From positions 1 to 64,000 of the forward strand of contig DASWEY010000077.1 in NCBI GenBank assembly GCA_036394575.1: a stretch of 64,000 nucleotides of DNA. The letters run 5' to 3'. The translations under genes and the position numbers were made by a program. The stretch comes from UKL13-2 sp036394575 (GTDB lineage Bacteria; Pseudomonadota; Gammaproteobacteria; Burkholderiales; Usitatibacteraceae). How positions within the stretch are numbered: the first letter of the stretch is position 1; every line of letters starts with the position of its first letter. Below, one piece after another: positions 51,974 to 59,188 of the stretch. Under the pieces are notes generated by a model. That model did not search any database. It was not told the DNA's origin and saw only the letters and a list, made by a program, of their open reading frames with translations.

Positions 51974-52063
51974 GGCCCGGGTTTTGGCGCTGACGTTATA
52001 AGCCATTGCTGTTGAAAGTTAAAAGTAAACAGTTGAAATTTCAGGAACAAAAAAACAGCGCAA

Positions 52064-52126
52064 AACGCCATTCGGCGCGCCTCTCCAGACAAAAATGTCT
52101 CAAAACCGGCGTCAATGCTGGACTTT
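52064..52126 (+). repeat. Copy B of the GGCAAAAATGCC-core dispersed repeat
   Basis: AACGCCATTCGGCGCGCCTC then TCCAGACAAAAATGTCTCAA and a CAATGCTGGACTTTG end. Its core has compensating changes: GACAAAAATGTC remains a palindrome. Confidence 0.82.
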
Positions 52127-52154
52127 GTAAATCAGGCACTTCTCGAAACTTCAA

Positions 52155-52263
52155 ATCATCGTCATTCCAGCGAAGGCTGGAATCCAGTCCTTCGTTGAAT
52201 CAAATACTTGGATGGACTTGGGGTGAAAGCATGCTTTCACGCCTTCGCTGGGACGACGAGGTT
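52155..52263. repeat. Composite repeat R9, inverted copy of R8
   Basis: GTCATTCCAGCGAAGGCTGG ... GGACTTGGGGTGAAAGC ... CCTTCGCTGGGACGACG. Its reverse complement matches 48223-48328. Confidence 0.85.
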
Positions 52264-52425
52264 TTTAGAAGTTTCCAATCGTAAACAGCCCGGCGCGCAC
52301 CGGGTTTTACTTCGCTATTCGGCAAAGGCAACTGCTGAATGGCAACGTTTTCGCTATCCGCCGCCGATTGCCGGGATTAGAATCCTGTCATCGCCACAAC
52401 AATTCGATTGTCGCCAACATCGGCC

Positions 52426-53364
52426 ATGATGCCCGCCTTCCACAGCGCCAAGATCCGACTGAACCGTGCGCTGCTTGCCGCAGTCACGCGCGGTGACAGC
52501 CGGCAGGCCTCGTCCCTGCTTTCCGCCGGTGGAACGCCCTATAACTGCATGTCCGCCGCCATCATCGGCGGCCATCGCGCCTGTTTTGTCATGCTGGTCA
52601 AGCGCGGAGTCTCCATCAACCCCGGGCCGATGGGCCCGATCGGCATTTCGATTCCGCCGATCTATGCGGCGATTCGCCAATCGGGCGACTCCTGGTTTTT
52701 TCATGCGCTGATGGAGCTGGGCGCGGAAACCAATGTACCCGATCGCCTGGGCCGCACCCCGCTCATTTACGCCATCGAGCACGGCTGCCGCCATGCCGTT
52801 CCCACCCTGGCGGAACGGGACTATGCCTCGCTTTCCGCCGCCATGAGCCGGCAATACCGGGACGCCTACGCCCGCGGCGATACGCAACTGCCGGCGCCGA
52901 GACAAATGATCGCCGCGCTGCTCGCGGCCAACGTCGACCCCAACGCCCAGCCACCGGCGGCCCCCATTGCCTACCAGGCGCCGCCCCTGCATGCCGCCGT
53001 TTGCGCCGATGATCTCGATGCGGTTTGCCTGCTGGCCAAGGCGGGGATCGACCCGTTTTTCGCGGACAGCCGGGGAATGATCGCAAAAGACATGCTGCGC
53101 CTGAATCAATTGCGCATGCACAAGCTGATCGAGGCCGTTGAATCGGCATTCTTGTCTTCGCAGCCGTTCGACGCCACCCCGTTTCAATCGAACACCTTCG
53201 GCATCAGCGCGGCGGATTTGTCCGCATCCGCCGAGGCCCCGCAAGTTGTCCCTCAAGCTGCCACGCAAACCGCCCCTGAAGCGGAAACTGCCCCCGAGCT
53301 TGCCCCTGAATTCAGCACCGCCATCGACCCGGATTCCACCACGACGATGCGGCTGTTTCACTGA
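52426..53364 (+). CDS. Ankyrin-repeat protein
   Basis: A 312-residue protein with several ankyrin units in the first 230 residues: LLAAVTRGDSRQASSLLSAGGTP, MSAAIIGGHRACFVMLVKRGVSI, PLIYAIEHGC and PPLHAAVCADDLDAVCLLAKAGIDPF. The C-terminal 70 residues are rich in Ala, Pro and Glu and lack structure. No signal peptide or membrane segment is seen. Such proteins mediate protein contacts; the partner is unknown. Two adjacent ATGs (52426 and 52429) are possible. It stands alone. Confidence 0.8.
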   Translation: MMPAFHSAKIRLNRALLAAVTRGDSRQASSLLSAGGTPYNCMSAAIIGGHRACFVMLVKRGVSINPGPMGPIGISIPPIYAAIRQSGDSWFFHALMELGAETNVPDRLGRTPLIYAIEHGCRHAVPTLAERDYASLSAAMSRQYRDAYARGDTQLPAPRQMIAALLAANVDPNAQPPAAPIAYQAPPLHAAVCADDLDAVCLLAKAGIDPFFADSRGMIAKDMLRLNQLRMHKLIEAVESAFLSSQPFDATPFQSNTFGISAADLSASAEAPQVVPQAATQTAPEAETAPELAPEFSTAIDPDSTTTMRLFH

Positions 53365-53394
53365 TTCGCTGGGGTCCTGGGGCTGCGGTCCGCG

Positions 53395-53461
53395 GATCCG
53401 ATTTCGTATCCACAAAGTAGCAACCCGAATTGGGCCCCGGACTAAATCCGGCGCGACACAC
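53395..53461. repeat. GGGCCCCGGACTAAATCCG palindrome with ATTTCGTATCC arm (R6)
   Basis: The left part GATTTCGTATCCACAAAGTA and GCAACCC is shared with R7 (GCATCCGCGATGTAGCAACC), and the right part GGGCCCCGGACTAAATCCG matches R1-R3. Confidence 0.7.
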
Positions 53462-53506
53462 CGCCCTTCACGCCCGCATCGCCCCAATCGCCATCAATGG
53501 CCGCAT

Positions 53507-54328
53507 TTACGCTGACGGGAAGCGCGCGCGCATGAAGTCGATATAGCCCTGGTCGTCGAGACTGCGACGTGCCTTGATGAAGCCGCGCGCGTCATCGCCG
53601 ACGAGATAGCGCAGACGGTCGCTGCCGTCGGTCGCCGCACCGTAAATGACTTGCGCCACTTCTTCCGCGCTGATCTTGCTCGCCGCGGCGAGGTTCGCGA
53701 ACGCCGCATTGGTGCGGGCGACGAAAGCATCGTAGTCCGTCAGAGTGTCACTCCCGGCCGCGCTTTCCGCCGACCGCGCATTGAAGCGCGTGCTGGTTAC
53801 GCCACCGTGCGGATCGACCAGTTTCACGCCGATTCCCTGCGACGCCAGTTCATACGACAAGGCCTCGGTGAACCCTTCCAGCGCAAACTTGCTGGCGCAA
53901 TAAAGCGAGATCATCGGCAACGTGAAAATACCGGCGCCGGAACCGACATTGACGATGACGCCGCTCTTGCGCGCCCGGAAATGCGGCAGCACCGCGCGCG
54001 TGACGTCCATCACGCCGAAGACGTTGACGTCGAACTGCGCCTGGATTTGCTCCCGCGACAGGGCCTCGAACAAGCCGTACTGGCCGTAGCCGGCATTGTT
54101 CAGCAATACATCGATCGCGCCGAAGCGGGCGATGCCGGCGTCGATGGCGTGCCGGATGCTGTCGACATCCTGAACATCCAGCCGCTCGACCAGCACATTG
54201 TCCGTGGCGAGCGAGGTGTCCGGGTTGCGCATCGTCGCGATGACATTCCAGCCCTTGCCGGCAAACCGCGCGACGCTCGCCCTGCCGATTCCAGACGAGG
54301 CACCGGTAATCAAAATAGTCTTGCTCAT
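53507..54328 (-). CDS. Short-chain dehydrogenase/reductase
   Basis: A 273-residue SDR. The cofactor motif TGASSGIG lies at residues about 8-15; the active-site Tyr and Lys are in YCASK near residue 149, with NAGYGQYG near residue 85. The substrate is unknown. It is divergent from the LysR gene at 54433, 104 bases away, and the LysR protein may control it, as this arrangement is common for such pairs. Confidence 0.9.
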   Translation of the reverse strand: MSKTILITGASSGIGRASVARFAGKGWNVIATMRNPDTSLATDNVLVERLDVQDVDSIRHAIDAGIARFGAIDVLLNNAGYGQYGLFEALSREQIQAQFDVNVFGVMDVTRAVLPHFRARKSGVIVNVGSGAGIFTLPMISLYCASKFALEGFTEALSYELASQGIGVKLVDPHGGVTSTRFNARSAESAAGSDTLTDYDAFVARTNAAFANLAAASKISAEEVAQVIYGAATDGSDRLRYLVGDDARGFIKARRSLDDQGYIDFMRARFPSA

Positions 54329-54432
54329 GGTTTCGTTTCTCTCATCGTTGTTGACATGAAAGCAAGGTAACGACGCTTGATCGATGCGACAATACGCGCA
54401 ATCATGTACAGGTTAGTGAACACAATCGAACA

Positions 54433-55329
54433 ATGAGCCGGACCGTCTTATCCGAGTTGAACGCCGTCACGGCAGTCGCCGCGCATCGCAGCTTTCGTGG
54501 CGCAGCCAAGGAGCTGGGCATGTCGCCCTCGGCGCTGAGCCACGCCGTTGCCGCACTCGAGCAGCGCATGGGCGTGCGGCTGTTTCACCGCACCACGCGC
54601 AGCGTGTCGCTGACCGAAGCCGGCGAGCAGTTTCTCGCGCGCATCAACCCCGCGATGCGCGAAATCTCCGCCGCGATCGACGAGGCCAATACCCATCGCG
54701 CCACACCGGCCGGCCGCTTGCGCATCAACGCCTCGGAAGGCGCGGCGATGCGGCTGATGAATAACGTCGGCTACGAATTCCTGCGGCGCTATCCCGATAT
54801 GAAACTCGATATCGTGACCGAATCCCGGATGATCGACATCGTCGCGGAAGGATTCGATGCCGGCGTGCGCCAGATCGGCCATGTGCCACAAGACATGATC
54901 GCCGTACCCTTCAGCCCGGCGGTGCATTTCAGGGTGGTGGGATCGCCCGCATATTTCGCCAATCGCGCCAAGCCGGAAGTGCCCGACGACCTGGGCGCGC
55001 ACGAATGTCTCCGCGCGCGTCTGCCCGGCGGCGCGCCCTACAAATGGGAATTCGCGCGGCGCGGCGCGCGAATCGCCATCGAGGTGAATGGCGCGCTGAC
55101 GCTCGACGGCCCTCATTTGTTGCGCGATGCCGCGTTGCACGACATTGGCCTCGCATGGATGAGCGAATGGGCGGTCGCCGACGACATCGCCGCAGGCCGC
55201 CTGGTCAGCGTGCTCGACGACTGGTCCGAAGGTGCGCCGGGATTGTGCCTGTATTACCCCGGGCATCGGCATGTGCCGGCTGGGTTGCGCGCCTTCATCG
55301 ACCTGATTCGCGAACGCGCCTCACAATGA
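54433..55329 (+). CDS. LysR-family transcriptional regulator
   Basis: A 298-residue LysR regulator. The helix-turn-helix (AVAAHRSFRGAAKELGMSPSALSHAVAALEQRMGVRLFHRTTRSVSLTEAG, residues about 15-65) is complete; the rest is the effector-binding domain. The divergent short-chain dehydrogenase is its probable target. A T-N11-A type site within the shared 104-base gap may exist, but I cannot place it with confidence. Confidence 0.93.
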   Translation: MSRTVLSELNAVTAVAAHRSFRGAAKELGMSPSALSHAVAALEQRMGVRLFHRTTRSVSLTEAGEQFLARINPAMREISAAIDEANTHRATPAGRLRINASEGAAMRLMNNVGYEFLRRYPDMKLDIVTESRMIDIVAEGFDAGVRQIGHVPQDMIAVPFSPAVHFRVVGSPAYFANRAKPEVPDDLGAHECLRARLPGGAPYKWEFARRGARIAIEVNGALTLDGPHLLRDAALHDIGLAWMSEWAVADDIAAGRLVSVLDDWSEGAPGLCLYYPGHRHVPAGLRAFIDLIRERASQ

Positions 55330-55381
55330 AAACCTCGCGAACCACAATTGCCCGCAATGGCGGCAACCTCAAACCTTTCAC

Positions 55382-55437
55382 TGTCATCCCGGGCTTGGTC
55401 CGGGATCCAATTTCGCATCCGCGATGTAGCAACCAAA
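55382..55437. repeat. TGTCATCCCGG ... CCGGGATCC palindrome (R7)
   Basis: Begins TGTCATCCCGGGCTTGGTCC and continues into GCATCCGCGATGTAGCAACC; related to R4 and R6. It lies between the LysR and Fic genes. Confidence 0.8.
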
Positions 55438-55534
55438 TCACCAAACTGCTAGTCCACCGTGTCCGGAGCGACTCGTTTCCTCTAAAGCACATATCTTTTC
55501 AAGTGCTATCAAACGAAGCTAACCATCGTGGCAA

Positions 55535-55611
55535 TCGACACATCGCTCCCTTCATGTCGACCCAATCGACATATTGCAAAAACATGTCGATAAAACGCGT
55601 ATTATTCGACA
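55535..55611. promoter_or_regulatory. Cluster of TCGACA/TGTCGA hexamers upstream of fic
   Basis: The hexamers occur at 55535-55540, 55555-55560, 55566-55571, 55585-55590 and 55606-55611, five in 77 bases. The second and third form TGTCGA-CCCAA-TCGACA, and the last overlaps the region just before ATG 55613. It looks like an operator for a dimeric regulator, possibly the wing-helix end of the Fic protein itself. Confidence 0.6.
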
Positions 55612-55612
55612 T

Positions 55613-56692
55613 ATGAGATTTTCCCCAGAGCGCCCCTATAACGAACTGCCCGATCTGCCGCCAAAGGCAGAGATCGAGACTCGCACCATTCTCAAGGCAT
55701 GCATAGAAGCCCGTTCGGCACTGGGCGAACTGAAACTGGCCGGGGACCTTATCCCGAACCAGGGCATATTGATCAACAGCATTCCTCTGCTCGAAGCGCA
55801 AGCCAGCTCCGAGATTGAAAATATTGTCACGACCGCCGACCGTCTGTTTCAGTTCGCCAATGATCCCGGCGATAGCGCGGACGCGGCGACCAAGGAAGCG
55901 CTGCGCTACCGCAAGGCCCTGTATGAGGGCTTCACCTTGCTTGCGAAGCGTCCGCTCACAACAGCAACGGCCGTGCAGATTTGCCAGACCATCAAGGGTG
56001 TGAAACTTGATGTTCGCCGCACCCCGGGAACTGCATTGGTAAACGGCGCCACCGGCGAAACCATCTACACGCCGCCCGAAGGCGAGAAGTTGCTGCGCGA
56101 CAAATTATCGAACCTGGAAAAATTCATTCACGAGGCCGAGCATATCGACCCACTGGTACGCATGGCCGTCATGCACTACCAGTTCGAGGCCATACACCCC
56201 TTTATCGATGGCAATGGCCGTACCGGACGCGTGCTCAATCTTCTCTACCTGATTGAGCAGGACCTGCTCAATATTCCCGTGCTGTACCTCTCGCGCTACA
56301 TCATCCAGCACAAGGCTGATTACTACCGTCTGTTGCTGGCTGTGACCACGCGTGGCCATTGGGAAGCGTGGATTCTGTACATGCTGCAGGCCGTGCTTGA
56401 AACCGCACGCTGGACTACGGCGAAGATAAAAGCGATCCGCAAATTGCTCGAAGCGACTGCCGACACCATTCGCCTTGAAGCCCCGCAAATTTACAGCCGC
56501 GAGCTCGCCGAGCTGGTATTCGTCCAGCCTTATTGCCGGATCGGCAATGTCGTCGATGCCAACCTCGCCAAGCGCCAGACAGCGTCGGTTTATCTGAAGC
56601 GCTTGGTCGAGATCGGCGTGCTGAAAGAGGTGCAGGCCGGGCGCGAGAAATTGTTCATCAATCCCGCGCTTTTGAAATTGCTATCGCGGTGA
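55613..56692 (+). CDS. Fic-domain protein with its own inhibitory motif and a winged-helix tail
   Basis: A 359-residue protein. The Fic motif HPFIDGNGRTGR begins at residue 195. The inhibitory motif [S/T]xxxE[G/N] is SSEIEN at residues 65-70, in the N-terminal position (class II). Fic enzymes transfer AMP (or other nucleotide parts) to target proteins; targets are unknown. The last 60 residues (NVVDANLAKRQTASVYLKRLVEIGVLKEV) look like a winged helix-turn-helix, so it may bind DNA and control its own gene via the hexamer array upstream. ATG 55613 is preferred over a TTG at 55574. Confidence 0.92.
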   Translation: MRFSPERPYNELPDLPPKAEIETRTILKACIEARSALGELKLAGDLIPNQGILINSIPLLEAQASSEIENIVTTADRLFQFANDPGDSADAATKEALRYRKALYEGFTLLAKRPLTTATAVQICQTIKGVKLDVRRTPGTALVNGATGETIYTPPEGEKLLRDKLSNLEKFIHEAEHIDPLVRMAVMHYQFEAIHPFIDGNGRTGRVLNLLYLIEQDLLNIPVLYLSRYIIQHKADYYRLLLAVTTRGHWEAWILYMLQAVLETARWTTAKIKAIRKLLEATADTIRLEAPQIYSRELAELVFVQPYCRIGNVVDANLAKRQTASVYLKRLVEIGVLKEVQAGREKLFINPALLKLLSR

Positions 56693-56781
56693 CGAATGCT
56701 GCCCGCCACATTCAAACGTAGTGGAAGCCGCGCAACGCAGACATTTGTGAAAGATTTGTTCCCTGGAAGCCATGCCGGCGT

Positions 56782-56829
56782 CGTTCCATACTTTCGGTAG
56801 TTATAAACAATTACCGAGGAAATGGAACG
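56782..56829. other. Long two-tier inverted repeat
   Basis: CGTTCCAT pairs with ATGGAACG on the outside, TCGGTA with TACCGA inside, each separated by four unmatched bases on both sides, around a 12-base A/T-rich loop. The symmetry is precise. It could be an RNA stem-loop or a paired protein site. Confidence 0.55.
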
Positions 56830-57197
56830 GGGCAGTTGGATAACCTGAATCAGGGCCTCGCTTAGCGAGAGCATGCGGCCCGCTGAATTTGGCGAGACTC
56901 ACACAGACCGAGCCGCTCTCAATTTGAGAACAACGGTAGCTGGATTGAGAACGCGACAGCAGAAATTCCGGCCGCGGCCCCATTTTCCAAGGACACTCAA
57001 CAATTGCAACAGAAAGAATTGGGGGCTGCGCTAATTATGGCTATTTACGTAGAAATAAATAGTCGATCCGGGAGCCACCGTTATTTAATTTTTTTGCTGG
57101 AAAAGTAAAATAAGCACCGCCATAGACAATCTTGTTCAACCAAACGATTCGAATCAGGCTACCTGGCAAGCCGATCCAAAAAGTCAAACTCCTGAAC

Positions 57198-57253
57198 TGG
57201 CGCGCATTCCCAAGCATTTTTGCCCCAAACACCGCGCCAATGCTAGGGTTTGG
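57198..57253 (+). repeat. Copy E of the dispersed repeat (core inverted)
   Basis: CTGGCGCGCATTCCCAAGCA and TTTTTGCCCCAAACACCGCG then CCAATGCTAGGGTTTGG. The core here is GCATTTTTGCC. Confidence 0.8.
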
Positions 57254-57279
57254 CACTCCAGCAATAAAAAACACCCGTC

Positions 57280-57366
57280 GTCCCCGCGAAAGCGGGGACC
57301 CAGCGGCGTGTACGTTTTGAGCAGGCAAAAAATCCGTCGTCCCAGCGCAGGCTGGGACCCGGTCCC
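57280..57366. repeat. Two GTCGTCCC palindromes (R10, R11)
   Basis: GTCGTCCCCGCGAAAGCGGG followed by GACC, and GTCGTCCCAGCGCAGGCTGG followed by GACCC. Related to R8 and R9. Confidence 0.75.
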
Positions 57367-57418
57367 TCGTAGCTTTTAAAACCCCGAAGGGCTGAAATCC
57401 CCCTCACCCTTCCTACAC

Positions 57419-58288
57419 TTAACCTCCCCGCGTCCCCCGACACCCCGGATACCGCGAACACCCCCAAAACGCCGAACCCGCATTCACCCCCTTGCCCGCC
57501 ACCCGCTTCACCATCGCCGATCCGCAAACCGGGCAAGCCACAGCGGCGGCGGGCGCTGCCGCACGCTGCATTGAGGCAAGCGGTTTCGATTGGCCCCCTT
57601 GGCTGCCCCCGCTGGCGATGGATCGCCGCGCCTGCTTGATCATGGCGAACAGTGTTTCGCCATCCAGCAATTGCAGATTGCGGCCTTCGGCAAACGCCTT
57701 TGCATCCTCGGTAAACCGGCCGGAGGTCACGACAAATCCACCCGTCGCCCCGCTGGCCGCCATCACCCCGTATAGCTCACGCACCACGTCCACGCCGACC
57801 CGGTACGCCTTCCATTGCTTGCACTGAACCAGAAACTTCTCGCTGCCTTTTGACAGCACCAAATCAACCCCGCCATCGGCGCCGCCGCCGCCCGTTTCAA
57901 CGACACTGAATCCATTCAAGCGAAAAGCCTCGCCGACCAGCATCTCGAATTCGCGCCAGGACATGCCGTCCAGGGCATTGGTCGATTTAGCTTGCGCAAC
58001 ATTCTCGACCAGACCTTTTCGTTGGTGGCGACGCCAGACTGAAACGATGGCGGCGATTACGCAAAGCACCGGTACCGCGTACTGCGCGAAATTCGCAACG
58101 ACCTTCCATAGCACGCGCATCATTTGCGCCGGCATCTGATTGAGCGGCACCGCAACGGGAGGGTCAGGTTGTCCCAGCCAATGAAAAACCAGATAGCTGA
58201 CAACCGCCAAAGCGATGCCTCCCCACCACGGCAGATAAGAAATCAGCTCAATGAAATCTTCGGCGGGACTGGTTTTCTTTCTGGCCAC
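57419..58288 (-). CDS. Membrane-anchored Mrr-like restriction endonuclease with a C-terminal zinc ribbon
   Basis: A 289-residue protein. Two membrane segments (residues about 18-38 and 65-86) are followed by an Mrr/PD-(D/E)xK nuclease domain: WREFEMLVGEAFRLNGFSVVETGGGGADGGVDLVL (about 110-144) and FLVQCKQWKAYRVGV (Q-x-K catalytic motif). The C-terminus has a topoisomerase-type zinc ribbon, CPVCGSAMVKR ... FWGCSRYPGCRG. Mrr proteins cut modified DNA; the anchor and ribbon suggest sensing at the membrane. It lies between a Fic gene and a type III restriction system. Confidence 0.88.
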   Translation of the reverse strand: MARKKTSPAEDFIELISYLPWWGGIALAVVSYLVFHWLGQPDPPVAVPLNQMPAQMMRVLWKVVANFAQYAVPVLCVIAAIVSVWRRHQRKGLVENVAQAKSTNALDGMSWREFEMLVGEAFRLNGFSVVETGGGGADGGVDLVLSKGSEKFLVQCKQWKAYRVGVDVVRELYGVMAASGATGGFVVTSGRFTEDAKAFAEGRNLQLLDGETLFAMIKQARRSIASGGSQGGQSKPLASMQRAAAPAAAVACPVCGSAMVKRVAGKGVNAGSAFWGCSRYPGCRGTRGG

Positions 58289-58410
58289 TTGATGAGCTCC
58301 TCGTTTTAACGTCGAGGATGGATCATAAGTGGCACTGCTTGTTCAATTCCGCCGAGTCAATGCGAACCAACCTGCGCAGGTAGGACTGCTAACGGAAAAG
58401 CGTGAGGGAC

Positions 58411-58578
58411 TCACGATAAAAAACGCATATCGTAATCGCAATCCTGCGACGCAAAGCCCCAGCCGCGGCTGCCGGATTCGCAGGCGAACAGCACGCGGAC
58501 GTTGTGCTCGGCTTCGATGCCGGCGAGGCGCGCCATGATCTCGGCGCGGATGGTGGGGTCGATGGGGTGGTGGGACAT
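58411..58578 (-). pseudogene. Truncated nucleotidyltransferase-family gene
   Basis: Only about 55 codons remain: IRAEIMARLAGIEAEHNVRVLFACESGSRGWGF, then DCDYDMRF, the N-terminal nucleotidyltransferase core of a family whose members usually continue for about 200 residues. Here a stop follows at once. The fragment seems to be the leftover of a broken gene. Confidence 0.65.
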
Positions 58579-58606
58579 ATCAGGCAATCGGAATTTACAG
58601 CAACGA

Positions 58607-58993
58607 CTATCCAAGTCGTAACTGGATACCTTCAACAGGCACTCGAACTTTGGAAAGTGAATCCGAAGCTAAATACTCGTTTGCACTTGATCGGGCTAAA
58701 GCATGCCATTCATATTCTGGTGCCTTAGCCGGATATAAATAGTCGTCCGGATACCAATGCCCCGAAAAACCATCGAGCAGTTCCGAAGCAAGTAGTTTTC
58801 CGTCTTGAAAATCCACAATCTTTCGCTCTGAAACTAATCTCCCAACAATCGGAACGCGGAATTTATTTGCTATCGCTAATAGCGCAACCAAGTTTGATAA
58901 GCATGGAGGGTGGCCAAACCACCAATCGGGGGCCAAGCACCAGTAGCGATATAACTCTTCATTTCCAGCAACAGCTATTTCCTGTTGATACAA
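58607..58993 (-). CDS. Hypothetical protein, start unclear
   Basis: At least 128 residues with no family I recognise: AVAGNEELYRYWCLAPDWWFGHPPCLSNLVALLAIANKF near the start, and SERKIVDFQDGKLLASELLDGFSGHWYPDDYLYPAK later. TTG 58993 is the nearest possible start, but the frame stays open and protein-like (DARITRENGKSRKD) for about 27 more codons to a stop near 59077, without an ATG, so the 5' end may be lost. Base composition is lower in G+C than the first half of the window. Confidence 0.45.
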   Translation of the reverse strand: MYQQEIAVAGNEELYRYWCLAPDWWFGHPPCLSNLVALLAIANKFRVPIVGRLVSERKIVDFQDGKLLASELLDGFSGHWYPDDYLYPAKAPEYEWHALARSSANEYLASDSLSKVRVPVEGIQLRLG

Positions 58994-59105
58994 AACTACG
59001 ATTTGACCAGAAGCGCCACGCGATTGATTTTTAATGTCTTTTCGCGATTTTCCGTTTTCACGTGTGATACGCGCATCGCCAATTCAAATTCCTAAACCCA
59101 GCATC

Positions 59106-59160
59106 CACGCGCTTCTCCAAGCATTTTTGCTCCAAGAACCGCACCAATGCTTGACTTTGG
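59106..59160 (+). repeat. Copy F of the dispersed repeat
   Basis: CACGCGCTTCTCCAAGCATT and TTTGCTCCAAGAACCGCACC then AATGCTTGACTTTGG. Closest to copy G inside the DUF3306 gene. Confidence 0.8.
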
Positions 59161-59188
59161 CTTCTGCCTCGGCGTTAGCCAAAGCGCG

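Larger units (their letters stand above)
51684..52425. other. Repeat-rich gap, about 740 bases
   Basis: Five repeat copies lie here (separate entries). The last part before the ankyrin gene is unremarkable. No gene is supported. Confidence 0.7.
56693..57418. other. Gene-poor stretch of about 725 bases
   Basis: It contains a long symmetric inverted repeat (56782-56829), copy E of the dispersed repeat and two GTCGTCCC palindromes. On the minus strand at about 57041-57196 an open frame reads protein-like (SLIRIVWLNKIVYGGAYF) and may be a decayed gene end, but it has no start and overlaps the repeat. Confidence 0.55.

Noticed and set aside
57041..57328. A 95-codon minus-strand frame in the gap behind fic
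   Set aside because: Its first half is encoded by dispersed repeats; only the end looks protein-like, so at most it is a remnant.
18934..57366. The evenly recurring palindromes as a CRISPR array
   Set aside because: The copies are kilobases apart and have no regular spacers.
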